DNA of 64,000 nt, taken from assembly GCF_016907015.1 (NCBI RefSeq), contig NZ_JAFBBE010000015.1:31354-95353 (forward strand), written 5' to 3'. Position 1 is the first letter of the stretch. Each line of letters begins with the position of its first letter. The notes beneath the pieces are model-generated. The model was not told the DNA's origin. It did no database searches and saw only the letters and a list, made by a program, of their open reading frames with translations. This DNA comes from Oceanisphaera litoralis (lineage in GTDB: Bacteria; Pseudomonadota; Gammaproteobacteria; Enterobacterales; Aeromonadaceae). Of the stretch, positions 19,016 through 28,278 are shown one piece after another. Both the position numbers and the translations under genes were made by a program.

Positions 19016-19674
19016 CAGCCGGCCCTGACTTCCACTCCGGCGTGGCCGACAAACTTGCTGCTCAGGTATTTGAGCAAGAGGCCGTAGGCAGGCACAAACA
19101 GACCCAGGCTGAACACCAGCTTGACGCCATAATCCACCCAGGCGATTTCGACCCAGTGCCGGGCCATGAAGGGATCCGGAGAGCGGTAAAACGCCAGACT
19201 GAAAAATACCAGGGTATCGACCAGGTTACCGAAGATAGTGGAACAGGTTGGGGCTATCCACCAGCGTTTGATCTGCCGCAACCGGTTGAATACCGATACA
19301 TCCATGATCTGCCCCAGCACATAGGCCATGAAGCTCGCCAGGGCGATGCGGGCCACGAACAGGTTGAATTCGGACAGCGCACCCAGCCCCTGATATTGCG
19401 CCTCGAAAAACAGCACCGACAGCACATAAGAGGTCGCCAGCGCCGGCAGCATCACCAGAAAAATGATGCGCCGGGCCATGTCGGCACCGAAGATGCGCAC
19501 CGTCAGATCCGTGGCCAGATAGATGAAGGGAAAGCTGATCGCGCCCCAGGTGGTATGAAAGCCGAACAGGGTAAAGGGCAGCTGCACCAGATAGTTACTG
19601 GCGGCAATAATGGCAACATGGAACAGTGACAGCCGGATCAGCGCCGTGCGGTATTGAGCGGGGGAAATAACCAT
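19012..19674 (-). CDS. yhhQ: Queuosine precursor transporter YhhQ (VUT family)
   Basis: An inner-membrane transporter (COG1738, VUT family) that takes up preQ0 and preQ1, precursors of the tRNA wobble base queuosine. The 220-residue protein has about six hydrophobic helices. Family motifs include WGAISFPFIYLATDLTVRIFG, LGQIMDVSVFNRLR and TIFGNLVDTLVFF. It is monocistronic, with a probable preQ1-I riboswitch whose 3' end contains the Shine-Dalgarno AAGG. That control fits the substrate. Confidence 0.92.
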   Translation of the reverse strand: MVISPAQYRTALIRLSLFHVAIIAASNYLVQLPFTLFGFHTTWGAISFPFIYLATDLTVRIFGADMARRIIFLVMLPALATSYVLSVLFFEAQYQGLGALSEFNLFVARIALASFMAYVLGQIMDVSVFNRLRQIKRWWIAPTCSTIFGNLVDTLVFFSLAFYRSPDPFMARHWVEIAWVDYGVKLVFSLGLFVPAYGLLLKYLSSKFVGHAGVEVRAGC

Positions 19675-19677
19675 TTT

Positions 19678-19713
19678 TTACCTTTTTGATTAATGGGGTC
19701 AGGGAACCCATCC
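19678..19713 (-). promoter_or_regulatory. Probable preQ1-I riboswitch overlapping the yhhQ Shine-Dalgarno
   Basis: Immediately upstream of yhhQ the minus strand reads a P1 stem ATGGG / CCCAT with a C-rich loop (TTCCCTGAC), then an A-rich tail TAATCAAAAAGG. This is the compact preQ1-I pattern of the Thermoanaerobacter tengcongensis type: P1 hairpin, A-rich strand, and a terminal GG pairing back to loop C residues to form an H-type pseudoknot. The AAGG is also the ribosome-binding site, 6 bases before the ATG, so ligand binding would block translation. The downstream gene is a queuosine-precursor transporter, which supports the call. Confidence 0.75.
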
Positions 19714-19795
19714 CGGGAACGGCGCCCAGTATAGCCAGCCGCACGACAGTGACAACTGCTTTCTTTTTGACCGCCGGAATGTGTGCGGCGCCATC

Positions 19796-20695
19796 TTACC
19801 CTTTCATCGAGATTTTGTCTTCACCTGAAATTAGTTTCCAGAGCCGCACGCCGAACACATTCAGCCCCAGCCCCAGCATCACCAGCAAGGCCCCGCCCCA
19901 CTGAGCCAGTGTGAGCCGCTCATCCAGCAGCAGGGCCGCCGCGCTCAGGCCCACCACCGGCACCAGCAGCGAAAACGGCGCCACCATGCCGGTGGTATAC
20001 CGCTGCAGCAGCCGACTCCATAGCCCGTAGCCCAGCAGGGTGGCCACAAAGGCCAGATACCCCAGCGCCAGCAGGGTATGGCTGCCGATATGATGCAGGG
20101 CCTCCATGATCTGCTGCGGCCCTTCCAGCCAGAGCGACAGACCGAGAAACGGCAGCGGGGGCACCAGGTTGCCCCAGACGATAAGACCGACAAGATCGAC
20201 CCGGCCTATCTTCTTGGTCACGATATTGCCCAGCGCCCACATGGCCGACGCCGCCAGGGTCAAGCCCAGCCCCAGCATGGTCATGGTGCCGTCACCTCCC
20301 CGGCCAATCACCGCCAGCCCCACTGCCGCCACCAGCAGGCCGGCCAGATTGACCGGCTTGACCCTTTCTCCCAGCAGCACGGCGGCAAACAGCAGGCTGA
20401 AGAAGGCCTGCGACTGCAGCACCAGCGAGGCCAGCCCGGCCGGCATGCCGTTGGCCATGGCATAAAACAGAAAGGCAAACTGACCCAGCGAGATGGTGCC
20501 GCCGTAGGCGATCAGCCAGCGCCAGGGCACCTGCGGCCGCCGGATCAGCAAGACTGCGGGAAAGGCCACCAGGGTAAAGCGCAGCGCCCCCAGCAACATG
20601 GGCGGCACCCCGTCCAGCCCCACCCGGATCACCACAAAATTCATCCCCCAGACACCGATGACCACCAGTGCCAGTAACAAGTCCTTGGGTGCCAT
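19796..20695 (-). CDS. eamA: EamA family metabolite exporter
   Basis: A DMT-superfamily inner-membrane exporter of 299 residues, the same length as E. coli EamA (YdeD), which exports O-acetylserine and cysteine. Ten hydrophobic helices form two EamA repeats. The opening GVWGMNFVVIRVGLDGVPPMLL and GMPAGLASLVLQSQAFF match YdeD closely. The start MAPKDLLLA at 20695 is where homology begins; the longer upstream frame overlaps the next gene. Substrate specificity in this organism is inferred only from similarity. Confidence 0.88.
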   Translation of the reverse strand: MAPKDLLLALVVIGVWGMNFVVIRVGLDGVPPMLLGALRFTLVAFPAVLLIRRPQVPWRWLIAYGGTISLGQFAFLFYAMANGMPAGLASLVLQSQAFFSLLFAAVLLGERVKPVNLAGLLVAAVGLAVIGRGGDGTMTMLGLGLTLAASAMWALGNIVTKKIGRVDLVGLIVWGNLVPPLPFLGLSLWLEGPQQIMEALHHIGSHTLLALGYLAFVATLLGYGLWSRLLQRYTTGMVAPFSLLVPVVGLSAAALLLDERLTLAQWGGALLVMLGLGLNVFGVRLWKLISGEDKISMKG

Positions 20696-20709
20696 GCCGG
20701 TTTCCTTGT

Positions 20710-20976
20710 TCAGCCGTTCCACTGTGTGGTCAGCCAGTCGGCTACCTCCCGATCCTGCCCGCTCAGGGGCTGCAGCCAGGCACAGTCCGCATAATGCTGA
20801 AAGCACAGCAATAATCGACTGCCTTCAAAGCTGAGCAGCCACTGGTAATAGTCGGCCCCCTGCTCCCGCTCGATCAGTTCGAGATCCAGTTCCTTTATCA
20901 GTGCCTCGGCCCAGACGGGGAAGCGTTCCATGGTCAGGGGGTTATCGCTGTTAAGCATGGTTGTCGTCGTCATCAT
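20710..20976 (-). CDS. Small uncharacterised protein, translationally coupled to selO
   Basis: An 88-residue soluble protein (MMTTTTMLNSDNPLTME...) with a Trp-rich C-terminal half ending ADWLTTQWNG. It resembles short DUF3630-type proteins of marine gammaproteobacteria, but I am not certain of that family. The ATG at 20976 overlaps the selO stop codon by one base (TGATG), and no clear Shine-Dalgarno is visible, so coupling to selO is likely. Start codons at 20973 or 20958 are alternatives. Function unknown. Confidence 0.65.
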   Translation of the reverse strand: MMTTTTMLNSDNPLTMERFPVWAEALIKELDLELIEREQGADYYQWLLSFEGSRLLLCFQHYADCAWLQPLSGQDREVADWLTTQWNG

Positions 20977-22418
20977 CAGGAGCTGCAGGAAATACAGAGG
21001 GATTCGGCCCACGCCGGCGCCGGCATGGCATAGTGATCCAGCTCGGGCTGCTCGTCGAAGGGCCGGGCCAGCAGCATCAGCAGGCGATCGGCCTCGCTCA
21101 TGTCGCCCTGTTCCGCCCGCTCTATGGCCTGCTGCGCCAGGTGGTTGCGCAGTATGTATTTGGGATTGACCGCATTCATCTGTCCGGCTTTTTCGGCCTG
21201 GGCCCTGCCCTCGCGTGCCAGCCGTGCCTGATAACGGCCAAACCAGTCGGTCCAGGCCTCGGGCGTGCTCAGCAGGGCCAGCAGGCTGTCGGGCACAGAT
21301 CCGGACGACGCCAGTTGTGCCAGACGGCGGAACCAGCAGCTGTAATCCACCTTCTGGGCCGCCATCAGATCAAACATGGCGCGGAACAGCGCCGGATCCT
21401 CGTCTTCCCAAGCCTCCAGCCCCAGTTTCTGGCGCATCCCCTCGGAGTAGGTCGACAGCAACAGATACTCGTATTTGCCCAGCGCCTGCTGCAGCGCCTC
21501 CAGCTCGATCACCCCGGACAGAGACTGGGCCAGCCGTTGCAGGTTCCAGTTGCCGACCGCCGGCTGCTGATCGTAGGCATAGCGACCACCCGGATCCGAA
21601 TGGTTGCAGATATGATCCGGATCGTAGGCATCGAGAAAGCCGTAGGGACCGTAGTCCAGGGTCAGACCCAGCATCGACATGTTGTCGGTGTTCATCACGC
21701 CGTGACAGAAGCCGACCAACTGCCATTGGGCAATCAGGATCGCCGTCTTTTCCACCACCCGCTCGAACAGGGCGGCATAACCGGCTTTATCCTTGGTGAG
21801 ATCGGGCCACTGGGTGTCGATCAGATAGTCGAGCAGTTCGGGGATCCGCTCCGGCTTGCCGCTGTAATAGAAATATTCGAAATGACCGAACCGCAGATGA
21901 CTGGGGGCGGCCCGCAGCACGGCGGCACCCGGCTCCACCCGCTCCCGGTACACCGGCTCTTCGCTGCTCACCAGGCTCAGGGCCCGGGTGGTCGCAATGC
22001 CCAGATGATGCATGGCCTCGGAGGCCAGATATTCACGCAATGAAGAACGCAGTACCGCCCGGCCATCGCCGAAGCGGGAGTATGGCGTCTTGCCGGCCCC
22101 CTTGAGATGCAGATCCCAGCGACGGCCATCGGGCGCCACCACTTCGCCCAGCAGCAGGGCGCGGCCATCGCCCAGCTGTGGGCTGAAGCCGCCAAACTGA
22201 TGCCCCGCATACACCTGGGCAAAGGGCTCCATGTCCGGCAACAAACGGTTGCCGCCGGTCAGATCCCGCCACTGCGGCTCGGACAGGGCCATGCCCAGCT
22301 CGTCGGCCAGATCACGGTTCAATAACAGCAGCCGGGGCGAGGACAGGGGGGTCGGTTCAACCCGGGCGCCGGCCCAGTCAAACCTTGCATATAAATTGTT
22401 TAATGTCATCTCTTCCAT
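20976..22418 (-). CDS. selO: Protein adenylyltransferase SelO (YdiU)
   Basis: SelO is a pseudokinase that transfers AMP from ATP to protein Ser/Thr/Tyr hydroxyls and is linked to redox and oxidative-stress responses. The 480-residue protein is full length. It shows the family motifs FAQVYAGHQFGGFSPQLGDG, HLKGAGKTPYSRFGDGRAVL and CHGVMNTDNMSMLGLTLDYG, with the nucleotide-binding and metal residues. It ends CISCSS: the C-terminal CxxC region where eukaryotic homologues carry selenocysteine, here plain Cys. A second in-frame ATG (MTLNN) at 22409 may be the true start. Confidence 0.93.
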   Translation of the reverse strand: MEEMTLNNLYARFDWAGARVEPTPLSSPRLLLLNRDLADELGMALSEPQWRDLTGGNRLLPDMEPFAQVYAGHQFGGFSPQLGDGRALLLGEVVAPDGRRWDLHLKGAGKTPYSRFGDGRAVLRSSLREYLASEAMHHLGIATTRALSLVSSEEPVYRERVEPGAAVLRAAPSHLRFGHFEYFYYSGKPERIPELLDYLIDTQWPDLTKDKAGYAALFERVVEKTAILIAQWQLVGFCHGVMNTDNMSMLGLTLDYGPYGFLDAYDPDHICNHSDPGGRYAYDQQPAVGNWNLQRLAQSLSGVIELEALQQALGKYEYLLLSTYSEGMRQKLGLEAWEDEDPALFRAMFDLMAAQKVDYSCWFRRLAQLASSGSVPDSLLALLSTPEAWTDWFGRYQARLAREGRAQAEKAGQMNAVNPKYILRNHLAQQAIERAEQGDMSEADRLLMLLARPFDEQPELDHYAMPAPAWAESLCISCSS

Positions 22419-22624
22419 CCTGTGATCGTCGACCGCATTTTCTTTTTGACCATGGCTTACTTTATACTGCTGTCGCTAAATACATAGCGATTACTGAATC
22501 TGGAAGCATCGGCGTCAGATCCCGACGGCAAGATTGTCGGTATAAAACCGGTCTTGTCTGCGGCAACCGCTATCCTACCAGGCTCGGCAACCATTTATTT
22601 CCCTGATAATAACGGAGTTCACGC

Positions 22625-22924
22625 ATGAAGAAACTGATGACAGCCGCCGCTGCCCTGGCCCTGCTCAGCGCCCCCGCCTTTGCCGCCGGTGACGCCGAAG
22701 CCGGCAAGGCCAAGTCTGCCGTTTGTGCCGCCTGCCACGGTGCCGAAGGTATTTCCGCCATGGATATCTACCCCAACCTGGCCGGTCAGAAAGCAGGCTA
22801 TCTGGTGAGCCAGCTGAAACAGTTCCGCGACGGTGAGCGCAGCAACCCCATCATGGCCCCCATGGCCAAGCCGCTGTCCGATCAGGACATCGAAGATCTG
22901 GCGGCCTACTACTCCGGCCTGTAA
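22625..22924 (+). CDS. Small class I cytochrome c (c553/c5-like)
   Basis: A 99-residue precursor with a 20-residue signal peptide ending AFA and one haem site CAACH, followed by the [19 protein letters not shown] segment shared with cytochrome c4 domains. A Met ligand is likely in PIMAPMA. The mature 79-residue monohaem protein would be a periplasmic electron carrier, perhaps to a cbb3 or bd-type oxidase or a peroxidase. It resembles one half of the cytochrome c4 at 3670-4287. It stands alone between divergent selO and convergent recQ. Confidence 0.92.
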   Translation: MKKLMTAAAALALLSAPAFAAGDAEAGKAKSAVCAACHGAEGISAMDIYPNLAGQKAGYLVSQLKQFRDGERSNPIMAPMAKPLSDQDIEDLAAYYSGL

Positions 22925-22953
22925 GCCGGTCCGGATTCGTCTCTGACGGAACT

Positions 22954-22977
22954 TAGGGTGTGTTCAGGCACACCCTA
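22954..22977. terminator. Hairpin between convergent cytochrome c and recQ genes
   Basis: A 9-bp perfect stem (TAGGGTGTG with CACACCCTA, 6-base loop) lies 30 bp past the cytochrome stop and overlaps the recQ stop codon. No U-tract follows on either strand, so a rho-independent role is only probable. Confidence 0.45.
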
Positions 22978-24801
22978 GTCCTGCCGGCGCAACAGTGCCA
23001 GAAACGCCGCGCCATAGCGTTCCAGCTTGCGCTGCCCCACCCCATTGATACCCAGCAGCTCCGGCTCTGTCCTGGGTCGATAACGAGCCAGCTCGGTCAG
23101 GGTGGCGTCGCTGAACACCACATAGGGCGGTACATCGGCCTCCACCGCCAGCTGCTTGCGCAATTGCCGTAGTTCCTTGAACAAGGCCCTGTCTTCGGCC
23201 CGGCTCAGCACCGCCTCTCCCTTGTCTTTCTGCTTTACCCTGACCAGCCGGGGTTCCGCCAGCTGCAAACCGGCCTCGCCGCGCAGCACGGGCCGCGCCG
23301 CCTCGGTCAGCTGCAACACCATGTTGCGGGTAATGTTCTGGGTCAGCAGGCCCGAATGAATCAACTGGCGAATGACGCTGACCCAGTGCTCCTGACTCTT
23401 GTCTTTACCGAGCCCGTAAGTCGACAGCTTGTCGTGGCCATGTTCGCGAATACGCTGGGTATCCGCGCCACGCAACACTTCCACCACATAGATGACGCCG
23501 AAATGCTGCCCTACCCGGTACACGCAGGACAGCGCCTTTTGCGCATCTTCGGTGCCATCGTAGCTTTTGGGCGGATCCAGGCAGATATCGCAGTTGCCGC
23601 AGGGGTCGCGCTGGTATTCACCGAAGTAGTTGAGCAACACCTGGCGCCGGCAGGTCAGCGACTCGGCAAAGGCCGCCATCACGTTGAGCTTGTACAGCTC
23701 TACCTGCACCTGCTGTTGGTTGTCGCTGTTTTCCAGCAGGCGCCGCACCCGCCCCACATCGCCCGGATCGTAGAGCAGCAGCGCTTCCGCCGGCAGGCCG
23801 TCACGGCCACCGCGGCCGGTTTCCTGATAGTAGGACTCGATGTTCTTGGGAATGTCGTAATGCACCACGTAGCGTACATTGGGCTTGTCGATGCCCATGC
23901 CGAAGGCGACGGTGGCCACCACTATGTCCAGATCGTCGCGGATAAAGCGCTCCTGCACCGACTGACGCAGCTCCAGCGGCAAGCCCGCATGATAGCTGGC
24001 CGCCTTGTGGCCCCGGGCCAGCAGCCGCTCGGCCACCTCCTCCACTCGCTTGCGGCTGGAACAATAGACGATGCCGCAGTGACCCGGCTGTTCGGCCACG
24101 TAACGCAGCAGCTGATCGATACCCTTGAACTTATCCACCAGGGTGTAGCGAATATTGGGCCGGTCGAAGCTGGAGATATGAATGAGGGGGTCGGTCAGGC
24201 TCAACCGGCTCAGCATGTCCTGGCGGGTGGCCTCGTCGGCTGTGGCGGTGAGCGCCATCACCGGAACATGAGGAAACCACTGCTTGAGTCGCCCCAGGGC
24301 CGCGTATTCGGGCCGGAAGTCATGGCCCCACTGGGAAATACAATGGGCCTCGTCGATGGCGAACAGCCCCAGCTCCAGCTCACCGATCCGCTCCATGAAT
24401 TCGTGTTGCAGCAGCCGTTCCGGCGACACATAGACCAGCTTGAGCTCGCCCCGGCGCATGGCCGCGAAGTGGCGCAGCATCTCTTCCCGGCTCAGGGAAC
24501 TGTTGATATAGACCGCCGCCACCCCGTTGGCCACCAGGGTATCCACCTGATCCTTCATCAGGGAGATCAGCGGCGACACCACTATGGTCAGGCCGGGGCG
24601 CAGCAGGGCAGGAATCTGATAACAGATGGACTTGCCGCCGCCGGTGGGCTTGATCACCAGGGCATCGCGCCCGGCAATCACGGTGTCGATGATCTCCTGC
24701 TGGCCGTCACGAAAGCACTGGTAGCCGAACACCTGCTGCAACACCGCCAGCGGTGTGTCGGGAATGGGAACGGACTCAGGTTCTTCGGTCAAGGAGTTCA
24801 T
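22975..24801 (-). CDS. recQ: ATP-dependent DNA helicase RecQ
   Basis: A 3'-5' DNA helicase of recombination and repair. The 608-residue protein (E. coli 609) has Walker [22 protein letters not shown] for motif II and its extension, [13 protein letters not shown] and [10 protein letters not shown] in the second helicase lobe. The RQC zinc site has cysteines in [10 protein letters not shown] and CGNCDIC. An HRDC domain follows at the C-terminus ([24 protein letters not shown]). I start at 24801 ([10 protein letters not shown]), since upstream residues in frame have no family similarity. Confidence 0.95.
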   Translation of the reverse strand: MNSLTEEPESVPIPDTPLAVLQQVFGYQCFRDGQQEIIDTVIAGRDALVIKPTGGGKSICYQIPALLRPGLTIVVSPLISLMKDQVDTLVANGVAAVYINSSLSREEMLRHFAAMRRGELKLVYVSPERLLQHEFMERIGELELGLFAIDEAHCISQWGHDFRPEYAALGRLKQWFPHVPVMALTATADEATRQDMLSRLSLTDPLIHISSFDRPNIRYTLVDKFKGIDQLLRYVAEQPGHCGIVYCSSRKRVEEVAERLLARGHKAASYHAGLPLELRQSVQERFIRDDLDIVVATVAFGMGIDKPNVRYVVHYDIPKNIESYYQETGRGGRDGLPAEALLLYDPGDVGRVRRLLENSDNQQQVQVELYKLNVMAAFAESLTCRRQVLLNYFGEYQRDPCGNCDICLDPPKSYDGTEDAQKALSCVYRVGQHFGVIYVVEVLRGADTQRIREHGHDKLSTYGLGKDKSQEHWVSVIRQLIHSGLLTQNITRNMVLQLTEAARPVLRGEAGLQLAEPRLVRVKQKDKGEAVLSRAEDRALFKELRQLRKQLAVEADVPPYVVFSDATLTELARYRPRTEPELLGINGVGQRKLERYGAAFLALLRRQD

Positions 24802-24980
24802 TTCGGCCTGCAGGGGTAAAAGCGAAGGAGCATTGTAAAGCAGAGCCCGACAACAATAAACCGGGTCGGGCACGGGGTCGTTCCGGCCATCATGGTGGTC
24901 GGCTCAGGCCAGTGACATTTGCTGCTGGCCAGCCTTGGTCTATTGTCGTTACACTGGGCCTTTAGCCTCTTGCCAGATTG

Positions 24981-25901
24981 ATGACCATGGAAAAAGACCA
25001 GTCTACCCAGGGGGCCATCTTTGCCCTCGGGGCGTATTTCCTGTGGGGCATAGCCCCCATGTACTTCAAGCAGCTGCTGCATGTACCCGCCTACGAGATC
25101 CTCAGCCACCGGGTGATCTGGTCCTTCCTGCTGCTGCTGGCGCTGCTCAGCGGGCTCGGCTACTGGCCGCGGGTTCGGGCCATGTTGCGCAAGTCCAGGC
25201 ACCTGCTGCTGCTGGTCATATCGTCGACCATCATAGGGTTGAACTGGCTGGTGTTTATCTGGGCGGTGAACAACGACCACATGCTGGACGCCAGCCTGGG
25301 GTATTACATCAATCCACTGTTCAATATCGTGCTGGCCATGCTGTTTCTGGGCGAACGCTTTCGGCCCATGCAATGGCTGGCGGTAGGGCTGGCGGGCAGC
25401 GGCGTGGTGATACAGCTGCTGGTATTCGGCAGCCTGCCCTGGGTAGCGCTGGTGCTGGCCATTTCCTTCGGTTTTTATGGCCTCATTCGCAAGAAGGTGC
25501 CGGTGGATCCCTTTACCGGCCTGATGCTGGAGACCCTGGTACTGCTGCCCGTCGCCATTATCTATTTGTGGGGATTTGCCGACAGTGCCACCAGCCAGAT
25601 GAGCGGTAATTCGCTGAACACCAACCTCTGGCTGATTGCCGCCGGCATAGTGACCACTGCGCCACTGCTGCTGTTTGCCGGTGCCGCCAAGCGGCTCCGA
25701 CTATCCACCCTCGGTTTCTTCCAGTATCTGGGCCCCAGCCTGATGTTCCTGCTGGCGGTGCTGCTCTACGACGAGCCCTTCACCCAGGACAAGGTCATCA
25801 CCTTCGCCCTGATCTGGGTGGCGCTGGTTGTCTACACCCTGGACGGCGTCAGGCAACGACGGCGCAATGCTTTACAAAACAGCGGCGCCCCGGCACGCTA
25901 A
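24981..25901 (+). CDS. rarD: RarD-type EamA family transporter
   Basis: An inner-membrane DMT-superfamily permease of 306 residues with ten hydrophobic helices. The N-terminal GAYFLWGIAPMYFKQL and the YYINPLFNIVLAMLFLGERF and FLQYLGPSLMFLL-like segments identify the RarD subgroup. Its link to chloramphenicol sensitivity in other bacteria is old and the substrate is not established. The ATG at 24981 is the likely start; ATG at 24987 (MEKDQ) is also plausible. Confidence 0.86.
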   Translation: MTMEKDQSTQGAIFALGAYFLWGIAPMYFKQLLHVPAYEILSHRVIWSFLLLLALLSGLGYWPRVRAMLRKSRHLLLLVISSTIIGLNWLVFIWAVNNDHMLDASLGYYINPLFNIVLAMLFLGERFRPMQWLAVGLAGSGVVIQLLVFGSLPWVALVLAISFGFYGLIRKKVPVDPFTGLMLETLVLLPVAIIYLWGFADSATSQMSGNSLNTNLWLIAAGIVTTAPLLLFAGAAKRLRLSTLGFFQYLGPSLMFLLAVLLYDEPFTQDKVITFALIWVALVVYTLDGVRQRRRNALQNSGAPAR

Positions 25902-25910
25902 AATAATGTC

Positions 25911-26699
25911 ATGAGCAGCGTAAAATACTGGAAACACCCTGGCTTGGCCGGGCTGGAGTTGTGCCTGGCGGACCATGCCGGCTTCACCTATGGCCGCCAT
26001 ATCCACCTCGACTACCATATCGGCTTGGTTGAACAGGGAGCACAGAAATTTATCCATAAAGGTAGCTCGGCGCCGCTGGCACCGGGTCAGCTGTCGCTGC
26101 TCAACCCGGATGTCGCCCACGATGGCAGTTGCTTCGACGAGCTGGGCTTTCGGGTACGGGTGTTTTCCATCGCGCCCGAGTTGATGGCAGGCCTGGCCGA
26201 GGAGCTGCAGCAGGCAACGCCCTACTTCGGACAGCCTCTGCTCAACCAGCCCCGGCTCTATCGGCAGAGCCTGGCGCTGCACCTGCAACTGGAGCAGGAG
26301 CAACTCAGCCGGCAGGAAGCCGAAAACCGACTGCTGGCGCTGTTGTCCACCTTATTCCCCCATCAGGAACTACAGCCGCTGGCACCGCCCGCCCTCACTC
26401 GCATCAGGGACAAGCTGCTGGCCGAGCTGGACGCGTCCCACCATCTGGAACAGCTCGCCGCCGAACTCGGCCTGTCCCGCTTTCAGTTCTTGCGCCGGTT
26501 CAACGCGGCCATGGGTATCACCCCCCACGCCTATCTCAAGCGACTGCGGCTGGAGGCGGCCAAAAAATACCTGGCCGCCGGCGCCACCGTCGCCGACACC
26601 GCCCAGACGGTGGGCTTTTTCGATCAGGCCCACTTTCACCGTGCCTTCGTGGCCGCCTACCGGCTGACGCCGTCCCGCTTTCGCACCCAGATGCAATAA
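25911..26699 (+). CDS. AraC family transcriptional regulator
   Basis: A 262-residue one-component regulator. The N-terminal cupin-like sensing domain (about 1-140) has the HIHLDYHIGLVEQG and LSLLNPDVAHDG motifs of AraC_binding proteins. The C-terminal double helix-turn-helix (about 165-262) includes LAAELGLSRFQFLRRFNAAMG and the GFFDQAHFHRAFVAAYRLTPS signature. It lies between rarD and the LysE-family gene, all on the plus strand. Regulators of this subgroup often control an adjacent amino-acid exporter, so the broken transporter next door may have been its target. That is inference. Confidence 0.88.
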   Translation: MSSVKYWKHPGLAGLELCLADHAGFTYGRHIHLDYHIGLVEQGAQKFIHKGSSAPLAPGQLSLLNPDVAHDGSCFDELGFRVRVFSIAPELMAGLAEELQQATPYFGQPLLNQPRLYRQSLALHLQLEQEQLSRQEAENRLLALLSTLFPHQELQPLAPPALTRIRDKLLAELDASHHLEQLAAELGLSRFQFLRRFNAAMGITPHAYLKRLRLEAAKKYLAAGATVADTAQTVGFFDQAHFHRAFVAAYRLTPSRFRTQMQ

Positions 26700-26760
26700 C
26701 TTACAAGCCAGCCGCTAACCTGCTCCCTAAGCTGTGGTCTCACCATTGCCGGAGCCGTAC

Positions 26761-27526
26761 ATGAATCTTTCACTGCTTGTTACCATAGGACTTATCCATC
26801 TCGTCGCGCTGGCCAGCCCAGGTCCGGATATAGCGCTGATGCTACGCTTTGCTGCCCAGCGGCGAGTAGCCCTGGGGGCCGCGTTCGGCATTGCTGCCGG
26901 CATACTGGTGCACAGCATACTGAGCCTCACCGGCATCGGCCTGCTGATCCAGGGGCATCCGCTGCTGTTTACCCTGGTTCGGCTGGCAGGCGCGGTTTAT
27001 CTGGGCTGGCTGGGTTGGGGGGCGTTGCAGGCGGCACTGACCCCGGTTGCTGCTCCAGGAATACCGGCCGCTGCCGGCGGACGGCCCGGCAATGGCTTCT
27101 GGTCCGGGTTTAATACCAATCTGTTCGGCTATGTATGAGTTAACTGTGTCTATCCGTGTATCAGCCTTAGAGTAGGCTCTTTCGTGCTTACATTAACTCC
27201 AATAAAAACAGGTTATTGCCGAATCAGACACACTGAACTAGTACATAGCCAATCTGTTCAATCCCAAGGCATTGCTGTTTTTCATCGGTCTGCTCGCCGC
27301 CCTGGTCGGCCCAGAGGTCAACTGGCTGACCCGCACCGTCCTGGTGGTAGAGCTGTTTTTGCTGAGCCTGGCCTGGTTTGTGCTGCTGGCCTACTGGCTG
27401 TCATCATCCCGGGTACAGGCCAGGCTGCAGGCCTGGAACCGGCCGATCAACGGTCTGTGCGGCCTGTTGTTCTGCGGCGTGGCCGGCTCCATCCTGTGGC
27501 TGGTAGTGAGAGAGAGCTTACGGTAA
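26761..27526 (+). pseudogene. LysE/RhtB-family exporter gene disrupted by a MITE
   Basis: The first part (26761-27126) encodes the N-terminal helices of a LysE/RhtB amino-acid exporter, with the signature LASPGPDIALMLRFA, and breaks off after GFNTNLF. The remainder resumes at 27260 with NPKALLFFIGLLAAL, the conserved family continuation, and ends at 27526. A 124-bp element plus one 9-bp target copy separates them and also adds a stop codon. Subtracting 133 bp puts both parts in one frame and restores NLFNPKALLFF, giving 210 residues, the normal length. The insertion therefore looks recent, and the gene is inactive here. Confidence 0.93.
27127..27250. mobile_element. 124-bp miniature inverted-repeat element with 9-bp target duplication
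   Basis: The element is bounded by the direct repeat AATCTGTTC at 27118-27126 and 27251-27259. Its ends are imperfect inverted repeats: left GGCTATGTATGAGTTAACTG, right (reverse complement) GGCTATGTACTAGTTCAGTG, both followed by TGTCT. No reading frame for a transposase fits in 124 bp, so it must be mobilised in trans. A small internal hairpin (AGCC...GGCT) lies near 27162-27178. I cannot assign the parent IS family; a 9-bp duplication is compatible with several. Confidence 0.93.
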
Positions 27527-27569
27527 CTGCGCCAGGCCGACTGCGAAATCACAGCCCACTAAATAACGG

Positions 27570-28268
27570 TCAGAGGCGGCGCCCCTGTTCCTTGAGTTGG
27601 CCCAGCACTGCCGCCACTATCCGATCACAACGATGGCCGGCAAACTCGTACAGCTGCAGTCCCTGTCGTTCCATCTCCGCCATCAATGCCTTGCGCAGCA
27701 GGTTCCGGGCTCGGTGATAACGAGTCTTGACCGTGGCTTCGGGCAACGACAGACTCAGGGCAGTTTCGTTGACGCTCAACTGCTGCACGGCACGCAACAT
27801 GAACACGCTGCGAAAAGTGCGGGGCAAGGCGTCCACCGCCTGCTCCAGCAGCTGACACAACTGTCTGTTGGACTGTGCCTGCTCCGGCGTGACCGTCTGC
27901 CGGCCCTGGGGTGAACGGGAAACCATCATATCCTCCACTGTGTCAGTAAACAGAACCAGTCGGCGACGAGCCCGCAGCCGCATCAGTGCCTCGCGGGTCA
28001 CGATACGCGACAGCCAACCGGCAAAATAATAGGGCTCGCCGAAGTGTTCCTTCTGCAGCCAGGCCTTGATATAACTGGCCTGCAGTATGTCTTCGGCTTC
28101 GTCGTCGTCGGTGACCATGCTGCGGGCCAGCCGAAACAGGCGCTGGTTATAACGGCGCATCAAGGATTCAAACAGACCGACATCTCCTTCCCGCAATCTG
28201 ATCGCCAGCTGGAATCCGCTTGGTTCCGAGTCTGCCTCCCCGGGTGTTTGTGCTGCCCGCATATCCAT
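27570..28268 (-). CDS. ECF-type RNA polymerase sigma factor
   Basis: A 232-residue group IV sigma factor. Region 2 (about 30-100) contains LMRRYNQRLFRLARSMV and DEAEDILQASYIKAW, the -10 binding part. Region 4 (about 145-205) has LPRTFRSVFMLRAVQQLSVNETALSLSLPEATVKTR, a helix-turn-helix for the -35. A C-terminal extension of about 30 residues follows. The start at 28268 follows AAGGAG; longer upstream reading has no site. It is the third gene after a ferritin-like protein and a cytochrome c, and no anti-sigma gene is adjacent on either side, which is unusual. Confidence 0.9.
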   Translation of the reverse strand: MDMRAAQTPGEADSEPSGFQLAIRLREGDVGLFESLMRRYNQRLFRLARSMVTDDDEAEDILQASYIKAWLQKEHFGEPYYFAGWLSRIVTREALMRLRARRRLVLFTDTVEDMMVSRSPQGRQTVTPEQAQSNRQLCQLLEQAVDALPRTFRSVFMLRAVQQLSVNETALSLSLPEATVKTRYHRARNLLRKALMAEMERQGLQLYEFAGHRCDRIVAAVLGQLKEQGRRL

Positions 28269-28278
28269 CCCATGCTCC

